64,000 nt of DNA, taken from Pseudeuparius sepicola (Eukaryota; Arthropoda; Insecta; Coleoptera; Anthribidae). The notes under the pieces were generated by a model, which saw only the letters and a program-made list of their open reading frames with translations, did not search any database and was not told the origin of the DNA. The DNA lies in the NCBI GenBank assembly GCA_963920635.1, contig OY987306.1:11984001-12048000 (forward strand). The letters are read 5' to 3'. Each line of letters begins with the position of its first letter. The stretch's first letter is position 1. The translations under genes were made by a program, and so were the position numbers. Of the stretch, positions 45,406-56,476 are shown in pieces.

Positions 45406-46664
45406 TGTGCAAACAGTTTTTTTTTTCGAAAAGTGTCTTCCAACTTTCCTAGTAACCTATCCTAGTAACCTATTCAACCGTTTTTGAGAAAAAAAATCCT
45501 ACGTAGGTTCTTCCATGGTATTACTTTGTTATTTTGATTTTTCTAAAAACATGAACATGCTAGGTACTAGGTAACTAGGTGCCACGTGCCACGATGACGA
45601 TGTTGGAAGTGTCGCTCTACTTGGACTGAGTGTTTTTTGCCTTCCATCGACCTTTGGCTTTGGTGTTCGATTTTAGGCGATGGCACGTTTATTTTATAGA
45701 AAAATACTGCTGTGTAAAATGCTTGGATTCACGGTAGGTATTGTTCCTTCGTAACTTAACTAGATATACCTAGTATAGAAATTGAGTAAGAAGAAATGAT
45801 TATAATTTTTGGAGAGCAAGAGTTAGGTAGGTATGTTTCATTTTCCCATTAGCGTCGTGAATTGGTACCTACCTAATTAAATTTAAAAGAATCTTGTGCA
45901 CTGATTTATTAACATTAACATCCGGTTAATTTGTGAATCGGGAGGGTATTATGTGGGCATACATATATATTATACATACGTAGTACGTATTATAGCGTAA
46001 TGAAAAATCCCAGAGCAGTGAGCAGTGTGACACCATTTCCTTGATATTGAATAATAATTAAATTTGTCTTGTAGATAAATATATGCATTATTCATAGGTG
46101 CCCACTTTCTTGTCAAAGATATATATTTTTTTATCTTTCAGGGATTTGATTTATATGATCGAAATAATATGAAACACTAGCACTCACAAATCTCTAGATA
46201 TTTTGGCGATCGTCCAATGATTTACCATAGAAGCAGGGCCGTAGATAAACTTTGTCGATGGGGGAGGGGTTCATAAATAAAAAATTTTTTTTTCTTGTTA
46301 AAAATTGCGTAACATGTGAAGATTTTTAAAACTTTCAAGGCCACACAGTTTAACTATAATGAAAAAATTCTAAGTAACCTAATATTATCAAATAATATTA
46401 TTTAAGCCAACTGGTGGAATTTATCCGTTGTTAACTGTGGGACCAGAATGATACCTACTTGTACTTAATAAGATAATATTATTTTTTAGACTAACAAATT
46501 AATTCAAATTTCTAGTTCACAGCCACCAAGAACTATTTTGTATGATATAAAAAAGCAAAAAAATCCCGTTGCAGCAATTTACGCAGGCAAGTCTTCAATG
46601 GTGAAAAAATTATTGGAATTGGACAGAGATATAAATTAGAACCAGTGCTACGTAGAAGACTTTT
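45406..46664. other. Unassigned intergenic DNA
   Basis: AT-rich with many GTAGGTAC-type motifs, no recognisable element or exon. Confidence 0.4.
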
Positions 46665-47090
46665 AGTCCAATAAAGATGTAAGTTTTGCAAAAAAAATTA
46701 CAAACAGGATGATTTTTTCAGGATTGCTTAGAGACTGCCTTCTGAGTGTCCAACCAAAAGATCACGCTTGAATTCCTGGTACGAATTGGGCTACTTATAG
46801 GGTATGGTTTCCTAAACAATATTATGGGTGGTTTCCTAAACTTTTTTAGAGCAAAATGACCCTAACAAAAGTTGTAGGGGATCAAAGTGTGAACAACTTT
46901 TCCTCATAATTTTTTTTTGTATCTCTAATACATAACGAGTTACAGCGCATTACGTATATGATAAAAATTCCTCACTCTGCAGGGGTGGTCGGTCATTTTT
47001 TTTTACAAAATATAACCGTAATAAAAGTTTTCGAGGATAAAATTCTGGTCAACTATTTCTTATAAATTTTTTTGTGTCTCTAATACTTAA
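46665..47090. repeat. Palindromic repeat family B, second copy, left half
   Basis: Parallels 33961-34390: GTCCAATAAA, CAGGATGATTTTTTCAGG, AAGTTGTAGGGGATCAAAGT and ending CTAATACTTAA. It is cut at TTAA (47087-47090) by the 2.96-kb element. The right half resumes at 50053 with TGATTTACAGGGC. Confidence 0.85.
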
Positions 47091-50048
47091 GGGGGGGGGG
47101 GGCTCTCCATTGTATGTTTGGTTGCCTGTATCAATGTATTTTTATTTCCAACTAGCTGGAAAAAGTAGCGAATTTCAAAGGATTACACTAATGACACTAG
47201 TTTAAAAGTTATGGGCGAGATTTTTTTTTGAATTTCAAACTTTATGCCGGCATAAATTCGTCAATTTTGTCTCTTGAGCCGGAATTTTACCTTCGTTAAG
47301 ATTGGCATAGGTTTCGGAATATGCTCGGAACGAAAACACGGTAATAAACATTGTAATTATCCAGTCTTGTTGTAAATAAAAAACATAGGCAAAATACCCC
47401 TTAAATTATGCAGCGCGAATGCAAAAGTGTGGCTATTATTTATCAGATGGCGCGAAAAACAGACGATCGATGAACGGTTGACGCTGTTGTTACAGGTCCA
47501 GTTTAATAATTACATATATTATGTTCATATGATCAATTTTACGTTTTGGCGATATAATATTTAATCAACTAAGCTGTCTGAGTACTTTTTTATGTTTTTG
47601 TATTACTTCCATATTATTATATACTATGAATTACGAATTTTTAATATTAAATTAATATAAAACTTCAAAAGGTATATTCAGGAGACCCTCGTAGCTCAAA
47701 GACTCCGATCTGTGATTTTAACCCCTCCCTTTTTAGCAATGGTTCATTGAGTTTTAGCTTGAAAGTTACACGGCGGCACTAAAAACTGCTTTAGTTGACT
47801 TTGCATTATTTATACATACGTGTGGGTTGGGTACTGTTATGTTCTTATAGTTATGGCGGCGTTATGTATTTTTCGTGAGGAAAACACAATCGTTAGCATA
47901 TAAACTGATATTAGGGGAGGATTCATGTCTATGTCTCTATATGTATAGGTATGTCGAAATTTATCTATACCGGGTGTTGCATTATAATAAATGCAGCTAT
48001 TATAAATATCTCAAAAACGAAAATCACAAAAAAATCACATCAAAGTTGAAGCATATAAAGAATGTGATTCGGCACATTTTCTGTAGGTATAGTATTGCGC
48101 TGGTATTGCTGGCTTAAAAGTTCTACAAAATTATGTTTAGTTTTTTCAATGAAATGAAACATGGTCTTTTATGTGTACATAAGGTGTTTCTTCGTTTGCA
48201 TTAACACTACATTCAAACACACATTTTAGGTAAGGCAATAATTAAGATAAATACATATCTCGAAAATAAAAAATGAAAAAAGAAAACGATATATTGATGC
48301 GAAAGAACATCTTCTGTACCTATATGTTAAACATCTACAGTGTGACCTCCGTTAAGGAGTTACCACCCTGGTAAAATAGGTATCTTTATTTGTTTACCGA
48401 TTTTGATAAACTTTTTTTTGTTAGGTTCAAAAAGCACAATAAACAATGTGTGTAACTTTAACTTTACTTTTGGGCTGTAATCATGGCCACCTCTCAACAT
48501 ATGGGCTCAATTTCAAAAAGTACTATTATTTTTTTAATAATATTTTTATTAGGTACAGGGTGTCCGCCTGAAGGTGATAGGAACATTCAATTTAACCATT
48601 CCGTATTTTTTGAGACAAATTAATGATTGAAAAACCAGTTTGTTGCAGTTTTTTCCAAACAATGTAATGTCGTTTGGAAAAAACAATCGAACGTCAAACA
48701 AAAGTTATAACCAAAAAACCTTTTTGGAAAAAATGAAGATGGTGCAAAATGTATCTTTTTATTTATTTAAACATTTTTTTTATTAACGGATAATAATAGA
48801 ACACTTTGGGGTTACCTTTCGACTAAAAACGAGGAAAAATAACCGACTCAAACGTGGTCACGTGACTTTCGCTATCTGTCAAAAATTATATTTAAAAAAT
48901 AAAATCCCTAAAAAATTGGCTTATTTGTTACAATTTCAAAACGTTTAGCTTGATAAAGTCGTTTCTATTTTAATGTTACATAAGCGCCTATTTCCCATTT
49001 ATAAAATTTCTTAAAATTTTAAAAAGTCATTACTTCGTAAAAACTATTTTATATCACTAGCTATACAACATAATATACGAGTATCATTCTATAATTTTAT
49101 TAACTTTTTATTATTACTAAAAAATATCGATAAGAATATATGTCTTTTTCAAAAGAAAATTATATTAACGCTTTAAAATTCTATTATGTTTGACACAAAG
49201 TTGATGTACCGGCAAGCATTTGGGTAGTACCATAGAGGAATCTATTACGTAAATTCTTCTATGGTAGTACCTATAAATTTATTTACATTACATTTTCCAT
49301 TACTCTAAATGTATGCCAAAATAATACATATATTAAGATATCAGCAAATAGTAGGTATTTCACGTATCTAACAAAATTCACAACTTTACGTCAACTTTGG
49401 ATCAAATACAACATAATTTTAATTTCTTTCGGTTTATCAATATTAAGTACTTAATGAAAAGTTAATAGAATGATAAAAGATAAAACTATAGTGACATAAA
49501 TTCTAAATGTCACTTAGGGTAAGTATTGTGATCATTCATGCTGTTTTGAGGGAGAATTATTATGCCATGACAGTAGATTTGACAGCCGGTAGGTAGTCCT
49601 CTTACTTAATATTTTACTCAACAATATTCTTAATAACTATGAAAAAATATAGAAAAATAAAGGAGCGTAAATATTCATATTATTATTTTGTGTTTAACAA
49701 TTCACAGTTTCAATCCCAAAATACGCCAGGATGGGAGCGATGTGCTGTTATTTGTATAAAAAAGGGGGTCGGTCCGCCTGCCTTCCCCTAGACCCCTGGT
49801 TCCGACCAACGACCTTGCCGGGCAACAAAACAAGTTATAAGGAACGGAAACGTATTTTAGCAAGGCGAAACATTACTTTTTATTCTCGCTCTGTACCAAT
49901 GGCCGCTCTCCAACTCCAGCGCCATCTTACAGACACTTGCGCAATTTTTGCACTCCAGTACCCAATTTCTGTTTTAGCAACATTTATCCTAGTTAGGAAC
50001 ACGGTCAAATGAAGGTCGTCGCGAGGTGATGACGTTTTATTTCCGTCC
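47091..50048 (+). mobile_element. TTAA-flanked non-autonomous element, copy 2 (2,958 bp)
   Basis: Flanked by TTAA at 47087-47090 and 50049-50052. Removing the element and one TTAA restores CTAATACTTAATGATTTACA, which is exactly the sequence of the intact repeat B copy (reverse complement of about 34376-34395). Near-identical to 9318-12301 in inverted orientation. The left end inside TTAA is a run of G followed by CTCTCCATTG; the right end reads TTTATTTCCGTCC. Read inward, both ends begin GG. No transposase; the 74-codon frame at the right end (49731, MGAMCCYLYKKGG) is shared with copy 1. TTAA duplications are characteristic of piggyBac and Kolobok superfamilies. Confidence 0.85.
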
Positions 50049-50052
50049 TTAA

Positions 50053-50198
50053 TGATTTACAGGGCATTAGTTGACAAAAATTAATTAAGAACTATAATAC
50101 CCTGTAAATAATTAAGTTTGGATGAAAAAGTTGGCCAGAAGTTCATCCTCTAAAACTTTTATTAAGGTCATTTCATTGTAAAAACATGTTTACAAGTC
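50053..50198. repeat. Palindromic repeat family B, second copy, right half (truncated)
   Basis: Contains AGAAGTTCATCCTCTAAAAC and CATGTTTACAAG, as at 34425-34495, then ends abruptly where the Penelope fragment begins. Confidence 0.8.
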
Positions 50199-51448
50199 CA
50201 GTATTTGGCCTCACGGTAAAAATAAGCTCGACGAATTTCTAGAACACATCAACAGCCGACACTCCAACATCAGTTTCACGATGGAAATAGAAAAAGAAAG
50301 GATACTGCCGTTCTTGGATGTAGAAGTCACCAGAACACCAGAAGGACGGTTGGCACATGGAGTTTACCGTAAACCAACCCACACGGACAGATACCTCCAT
50401 GCCTCCTGCAACCATCATCCGGCACAAAAAAGGGGAATAATCAACACCTTGGTCAGCAGAGCGAAGACTATTTGCGACACACAACATCTAGATAAAGAAT
50501 TGAAGCATCTTCAATGGGCACTAGAGGCTAATGGATATCGCAAAAAAGACATTCAAAGTGTCATCAATCACCAAGGACACCTAGGGCACCAAATCTGACT
50601 GACGAAACATCTCCAAGAACCTTTTTACCATATATCCAAGGTGTAACGGATCGGATCTCCAAGATTTTGCAAAAGAAAGGCATCAGAACAACGTTTATTC
50701 CAACCAAGAAGCTACAACAGTGTTTGCGTCCGGTAAAGGATCGCTTAGACCCTGTCTTGACACCTGGGGTATATAAGATTCCATGCTGGGATTGCGATAA
50801 GGTGTATATTGGCATGACCACACGTTCCATAATTACAAGGAAAAAAGAACATCAAAGGGCCCTTCGGCTACAGCATTCTGACAAATCAGCCATAGCTATG
50901 CACGCCATGGAGGAAATACACTCTATTAACTTTGAACAGACGACGGCATTGGTTAAAGGAACAGGTTTTTACAACTTGGCTAGACGTGAGGCATTGGAAA
51001 TAGAACAACACCCTTGGGATTTCAATAAAGAAGACGGATTCCGAGTCAGCAGGGCGTGGAAACCAGTCCTCCGAAACAAACAAGAACGGAGAATAGACGC
51101 TGCCACTTGCAACACCCCCACTATTACGCTGCCCATTTCAGCCGCGGGTCCCACTACCTCCACTTCGCTGAATGACCTCGGCTTGGCTAACGTTCAATCT
51201 CAGTCTACACGAACAAGTCCTGGTATAAGAAGAGTTACCAGATCGCAGTTGACATTAGTCACCTCTCGACAACCAGATAGGAATCACCAAATAACGTCAG
51301 TCACCTCTCCACAACCGGAGTAGAATTACTGAAGATGCCGGCAGCTACGACCGGCGAAACGTCTGAACAATTTCTGCACAGACCACGGCATAACAACCCG
51401 GAAACTCAGCAATATATTAATAACGGCCTTGAAAGCTTAAAAACAACA
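50199..51448 (+). pseudogene. Penelope-like element fragment: RT C-terminus and GIY-YIG endonuclease
   Basis: From about 50204 the frame reads the C-terminal part of a Penelope reverse transcriptase (KNKLDEFLEHINSRH, ILPFLDVEVTRTPEGR, GVYRKPTHTDRYLH). This ends at 50598, and a second frame (to 51323) carries the linker and the GIY-YIG nuclease: GVYKIPCWDCDKVYIG about residues 34-49, with an Arg-rich helix after it. GIY-YIG nicks target DNA in this class. The catalytic YxDD part is missing (5' truncation) and a frameshift lies near 50597-50640. The 3' end has the class signature GAAGATGCCGG ... CCGGCGAAACGT and stops at about 51448, where copia sequence starts. Confidence 0.88.
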
Positions 51449-53075
51449 GTATGTTATGAATAGATCACCAGGTCAAAGGTTGATTACACCAGCAGAAATT
51501 TGGTTCGGAAAAAACCTGATATAAGTAATTTTAAAATTTTTGGTTCAGTAGCATATATGTGTGTGTTCCAAAGGAGGTTAGGGAAAAGTTTGATCCCAAA
51601 ACTGAAAAATGCGTTATGATAGGGTATGCATCGACAGGATATAGATTATGGTGTTTAGAAAGACATAAAATAATTATAGGAAGAGATGTGTAATTTGAAG
51701 AAAATGTTTATTTCAAGAAAAATATAATAGAAGTTGAAGCGATAGATGAAACTAATTTAAATTTAGAAATAGAAAATAATGTTGATAATTTGGAACAAAG
51801 TAGCTAAGGTAGAGTGGAAAATGAGAATGAAAACCAGGTAGGGATAGATTTTCAAATAAATAATGTTAGGGATGATAATAGACGTAGGACGAAAATTCCA
51901 TCAAAATTTAATGATTAAGAATTATACATGGCTTTATATAGAAAATGTTCCAACAAGTTTTTATGATATAGAAAACAAATCTGACAGAAATAAATGGTTT
52001 AGGGCAGCAGATAGAGAATTAGAATCTTTACAAGGGAATAATACATGTATTGCGGTTGATTCACCTGGTAAATCTGAAATTTTAGATACAAAATGGATGC
52101 TTACATATAAAAATTTAGAAAATGAGGAAATTGATAAGTATAAAGCTAGACTTGTGGTTAGAGGATTTGCACAAAGAAATATTTATTCACCTGTTGCAAA
52201 AATGATAACTCTAAGAACATTACTTGCAGTTGGAAATCAAAGAGGTTATTATTTTGAACAGTTAGATGTAAAAACGGCATTTTTAAATGGAGAATTGAAT
52301 GAAAATGTATACATTTATCCTCCAGAAGGTATAAAATGTAAAGAAGGCAAAGTACTAAAACTAATAAAATCGTTGTATGGATTAAAACAATCACCAAAGT
52401 GTTGGAATGAGGAAATAAACAATTTTATACTAAGTTTGAATTTTGAAAGATCGGAAAATGATTTTTGTCTTTATGTAAAGAAATATAGCAAAGAAAATAG
52501 GGAAGTATTTTTATTAATATATGTAGATGATATTATTTTGACAGGACCAAATATGAATGATCTAAATGAACTGAACTACTTATTAATGTCCAAGTTTCAA
52601 ATGAAAGAAAAAGGAAATTTAACACATTTTTTGGTTTGGAAATTTATTATAACAAAGATATAGGAATTTTGAAAATAAGTCAAAGTAAATATATTCAGTA
52701 AATTTTAAAGCGTTTTAATATGGAAAATTTAGTTTAGAAATACCGATTGACCCAAAATTAAAAATTGATTTAAAACCAGCTGAACCAACAAATAAACCAG
52801 TTCGTGAACTTATAGGGTGTTTAGTGTATTTAATGCTAGGAAGTCGACCAGATATATGTTATGTTTTAAATTATTTTTCAAGATTTCAAGAAAAAGAAAC
52901 TGAGGAAATTTGGATACATCTAAAAAGGCTTTTACGTTATTTAAAGGGTACTGAAAATTTTAGATTAGAATTTAAAAGAGAAAATATTCAAAATAATTCT
53001 TTACCTTAATTGTTATGTAGATGTTGATTGGGCGAATGAGGGATCAAAATGACAGAAAATCAGTATCAGGATATA
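51449..53075 (+). pseudogene. Ty1/copia retrotransposon fragment (integrase end, RT, RNase H start)
   Basis: The first part carries the integrase C-terminal pattern of copia polyproteins (TPAEIWFGKK, FKIFGSVAY, GYRLWCLERHKI) with frameshifts and stops. From 51863 to 52663 the frame is open and shows the copia reverse transcriptase: DTKWMLTYK, LDVKTAFLNGEL, YGLKQSPKCWNEEI and the catalytic LIYVDDIILTG. RNase H begins after a frameshift (SRPDICYVLNYFSRF at about 52845, then YVDVDWANEG). The coding sequence is cut at 53075 by a mariner-like element inside the block DRKSVSGY. It appears to resume at 63980-64000. Gag, protease and most of integrase are absent. Confidence 0.88.
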
Positions 53076-53375
53076 CAGTATGTCCACGGATGGGGTAAAT
53101 AAGAGGACAAATGGACCAAAAAGTGAAAGATACGAAAAAATGTTATTCTTTATAAAAGTTTTTGCTTGCTTTAAAAATAAGATCCACGATGCCAAAAATT
53201 GTTTTTTTTTGTACAGGGTCTGCAAAAAATACAAAAACTTAAAATTTGATGAAGAGTAATGTTGGCTTTTTATAAATTTTCATGCAAAACGTTAAATAAA
53301 AAACTTGTTTGAAATTTTAAAAGAATTCTTATTCCAGATTTTCAAGGAAAAATTCGAAATTTCTTAATTACTCTT

Positions 53376-53771
53376 TTAAAACCGAAATTTTTCCAAGTCA
53401 TATTCTGACCTTTTTATTTGATTACACCTTTGATAACTGCTTCTTATTTCTCCTAGTGAAATTGATTCTATCGCTCTTAAAATTCTCTGCTTTAAAACTT
53501 CTTCGTTATTTTCAATGGGTCTTTCATATGTTAGTTGTTTAATGCGCCCCCATAGAAACATATCACAAATTGTCAAGTCGGGACTCCTAGGGTGGCACAA
53601 AATTGGACCATTTCGGCCCATCCATCGATTTCCAAATTTGCGATTGAGCCAATCCCTGACTTCTGTAGCATAATGGGCAGGACACCCATCGTGCTGAAAA
53701 TACATATTTTGGCGATATTGAAGAGGCAATTCTTCTAACTTGTCTGACAGAAATGACTCCAGCATAAGCAA
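53376..53771 (-). pseudogene. Mariner-like transposase, C-terminal part
   Basis: Carries the second and third catalytic blocks: FQHDGCPAHYATEVRDWLN and CHPRSPDLTICDMFLWG. There are 36 residues between the two Asp, the same spacing as in the transposase at 24.5-25.4 kb. The last 20 or so codons lie inside the inverted arm, and this piece of coding sequence is mirrored at the other end of the element. It is separated from its N-terminal part by the gypsy insertion. Coding continues into the gypsy boundary in frame with the other half. Confidence 0.88.
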
Positions 53772-53808
53772 ATAAGAATGTCTGTTACACGTATTGTCAA
53801 AAAAATAG

Positions 53809-54925
53809 TGTAACGAAAAATGCCTCTAAAGATGTTATATCAGCTTTCAAGGAATATGGCTGCACGGTTTTCTAACCTACTCAAAGATTTAGCAGATAAA
53901 TTTTAAGTTTGGGTATTCTACTTACAGTTTTATATTTTTGTAATTAATTTAAAGGCATTTTCCGTCATATATTTGTTGGCCTGAGGCCCCCAGGGCCCCA
54001 TTTTCCTTTAGATTCATTGTTGTCCCTGTAAAGCTTCCATAACTTTCTAGAAAGCTTGCTGGAACTTTATGATTTGTGAACTATCATTGGCCAGGAATAT
54101 TCTAGAGTATTCTCCAGTCTTCCTTTTGAGTATATAAGCCCTGGGAATTGGGCCTGGAGGAAGTGAAAGGTTAGAAAGCGATTTTGTGCGAATTTTGGAG
54201 CAGAATAGTATATTTCATTACGAGTCTGGAAACAAAGATTTTTCCGTGCGCGCGTGACAAATTCCCGTGTGAGGCGCAGCCGAACACGGAAAGTCATGCA
54301 AGCACGGAAAAATCTATTTCTGGACGTGTAATGAACGATATTTTTTATTATACTTCTTTGAAAACGGAAACTTAAAACATTTTATCGGCATATTATAATA
54401 AATTTAATTGACAAAAAATAAACAATGCAGACAATATAGTGTTTGGTATGTATGATGCGTTTCCATGGTTACTCTCAAATTATTTCAAAGGTGCTTTGTT
54501 GTAAATTAGATATTGTCAGGTAAGGTGAATAAAACGTCAAAAATATTACAGAAATGTATCTAAATATTGAAACACTTACGAATTAAAATACAAAATAGGT
54601 ATATGTTAAATATCAGAGAGCATATAGAGTTTCTTAAATTTAGTTTACTTTGCTGTCTATTTCTATTTTAAAGCCATATATTCGGTATTTTTATTCAGTG
54701 CACGGAAAGTTTTTCCATGCGCTGTTTCCGTGCGCTAGCCCGAAAAACCCCATCTTTCATTATTGCTAAAACAGATGAAAATAAGGTGTTTTCAAAGAAG
54801 TATAATAAAAAGAATATTCTTGGACAGTGACAGTAATCAAATTTATTTGTGATTTTTGAAGGCTAAACAATAAAGTTGGTAACCAAGGCAACGAGTTTGG
54901 TCTGTGATTGTTGAGATACAGTACA
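53809..54925 (+). repeat. Ty3/gypsy 5' LTR, with a 605-bp insertion
   Basis: Begins TGTAACGAAAAATG and ends GAGATACAGTACA, matching the 3' LTR at 62245-62789. The promoter part contains GAGTATATAAGCCCTGGG (TATA-like) and an AATAAAG signal near the end. The 3' LTR has about ten base differences by eye plus a 30-base stretch near 62605 that is absent here. The flanking four bases are ATAG on the left and ATAT on the right of the element. Confidence 0.92.
54206..54810. mobile_element. Unclassified 605-bp insertion in the 5' LTR
   Basis: Absent from the 3' LTR. Flanked by AGAA at 54202-54205 and 54811-54814. Near both its ends it contains the motif CACGGAAA or its inverse TTTCCGTG, several times. 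The block TTATACTTCTTTGAAAAC at 54348 recurs inverted at the right end (GTTTTCAAAGAAGTATAA). No coding frame of note and no clear terminal inverted repeat, so the class is unknown. Confidence 0.75.
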
Positions 54926-54927
54926 TT

Positions 54928-54943
54928 TGGTGTCAGAAGAGGG
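54928..54943 (+). other. Primer-binding site, tRNA-Leu type
   Basis: TGGTGTCAGAAGAGGG two bases after the LTR matches the complement of the 3' end of animal tRNA-Leu (…CCCACTTCTGACACCA) with one difference. It marks the start of minus-strand DNA synthesis in the intact element. Confidence 0.75.
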
Positions 54944-54966
54944 ATTTCAAGAGGACCCCGAGGTGA

Positions 54967-56307
54967 ATGCCCACAACGAGAAAACAAACCGCAATGGAAA
55001 TGGAAAAGTTGTTGGAAATGTTTATGAAGAAATTTGACGAAATGGACAAGAAATATTAAGAAAGAGAAAAGAAACACGAAGAGAAGGAAGAAGAAAGGAG
55101 CAAGAAGGAAGAAGAAAAAGAAGAAGAAAGGCGCACGAGGGAAGAAGAAAAAGAAGAAGAAAGGCGCAAGAGGGAAGAGGATAGGGACACGAAACAAGAA
55201 AAACTGATGAGTGACCTCAACACAAAATTTGACGAAACCAGCAGGAAGTTTGAAGAAACAACAACACGGCTGGAAACCCAAATGAAAACCATTCAGATGG
55301 AGATGCAGGAAGATCTAAAAATAGAGTTACAAAAGAAGATTACCGAGTTTGAAGTAGTCGTTGAAGAAGAAGTAACACAAATGAAGAAGGAAGTACGAAC
55401 AGAAGTCGGAGAAATGAAAAATGAGCTACAAAGTGAACTTGGTAAAATAAAAACAAAATTTGACAACAGTGAAGGAAGAATGGAACAGCTGGAGGCGAGG
55501 ATGAATCAGCTGTCGCTACATGGTGTATCAAAATTAGAAGTAGGCATGGCCACATCCTCTATGAAAATGAAGCCTCCCAAGTTTGATGGAAAAGTGGCAT
55601 GGAGCACTTACCTTAAACAGTTTGAGGCTGCTGCAGAAGGAAACTTCTGGGCAGGAGAAGAGAAAGCTCGGAATTTGAAGTTATGTCTACGATGTGAGGC
55701 CACCGAAGTGTTGCGAACGATACCGGCCGAAGCTCAGCATGATCATAGTTCCCTGGTTAGAGCACTTGAAATGCGATATGGGGAAGCACATCTACAACAG
55801 GTATACCAGACTCTACTGAAAGGTCGACGACAACGCACTGATGAGACCTTGCAACAATTTGAAGCCGACATTGCCCGCCTGGTAAATCTGGCCTATCCAT
55901 CGGCTCCAGTCGAATTTCGGGAACAAATTTCGGTAAGCGGCTTCATAGATGCCGTGCGTGACAGCGAGACTAGCCAAGCGCTCCGGCTAGCCCGCCACAA
56001 AAACATCTCAGAGGCCTTGGCGCACGCTTTGGAATTCGAAGCCGCCACGCAGGCAGCACTTAGACAAGTAAGGTTAAGACAGGTGCGACCGCAAAACAGA
56101 AGCAGTACCAGTAATGCCAACGTAGAACAAATGGTATGGGATATCCAAAACATCCTTTCACGTGCTACGACCTCCAAGGATGGGATGGGTGTTCGAAGAA
56201 GTACACCACTGCGCTGTTGGAACTGCGGAGTTGAGGGGCATTTGAAACGCCAGTGCCCAATCCTGTTGACGGTGAAAAGTAGGAAAACTCCGAGTAGCCA
56301 GCTTTGA
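54967..56307 (+). pseudogene. Ty3/gypsy Gag with an in-frame stop
   Basis: The ATG at 54967 starts a frame interrupted by TAA at 55057-55059 after 30 codons. The same frame then stays open to 56307. The N-terminal third is a Glu/Lys/Arg-rich coiled coil (repeats of EEER and KKEE). The middle is a capsid-like domain (PPKFDGKVAWSTYLKQFEAA). The C-terminus has a CCHC zinc knuckle, CWNCGVEGHLKRQC. Gag forms the particle and packages element RNA. The stop is a single-base change from a likely sense codon, so the element was inactivated or this allele is damaged. Confidence 0.88.
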
Positions 56308-56476
56308 GGGGCGAAAGCTGGCTAGGTGCTACCAAGCCCCGCCTATTAGGATAAAACTTAACCGGCTGTCGAATTCAGGAGACAGCTTGGTAGTTCCAGG
56401 AAAGATCTGCGGCCCGGAATATGACATTGTGGTGGACACTGGTTCTAGTCATACCATCGTGAGGCCGAACATCATA
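56308..56476 (+). pseudogene. Gypsy protease, N-terminal part
   Basis: A frame different from gag encodes VVDTGSSHTIVRP, with the aspartic protease triad DTGSS (Asp-Thr/Ser-Gly). It is cut after RPNII by the 2.4-kb insertion and continues at 58884. Confidence 0.85.

Noticed and set aside
54766..55292. Long minus-strand frames rich in Phe, Leu and Ser opposite gag
   Set aside because: They are the antisense of the Glu/Lys/Arg-rich coiled-coil part of gag and partly span the LTR and its insertion. Composition explains the openness.
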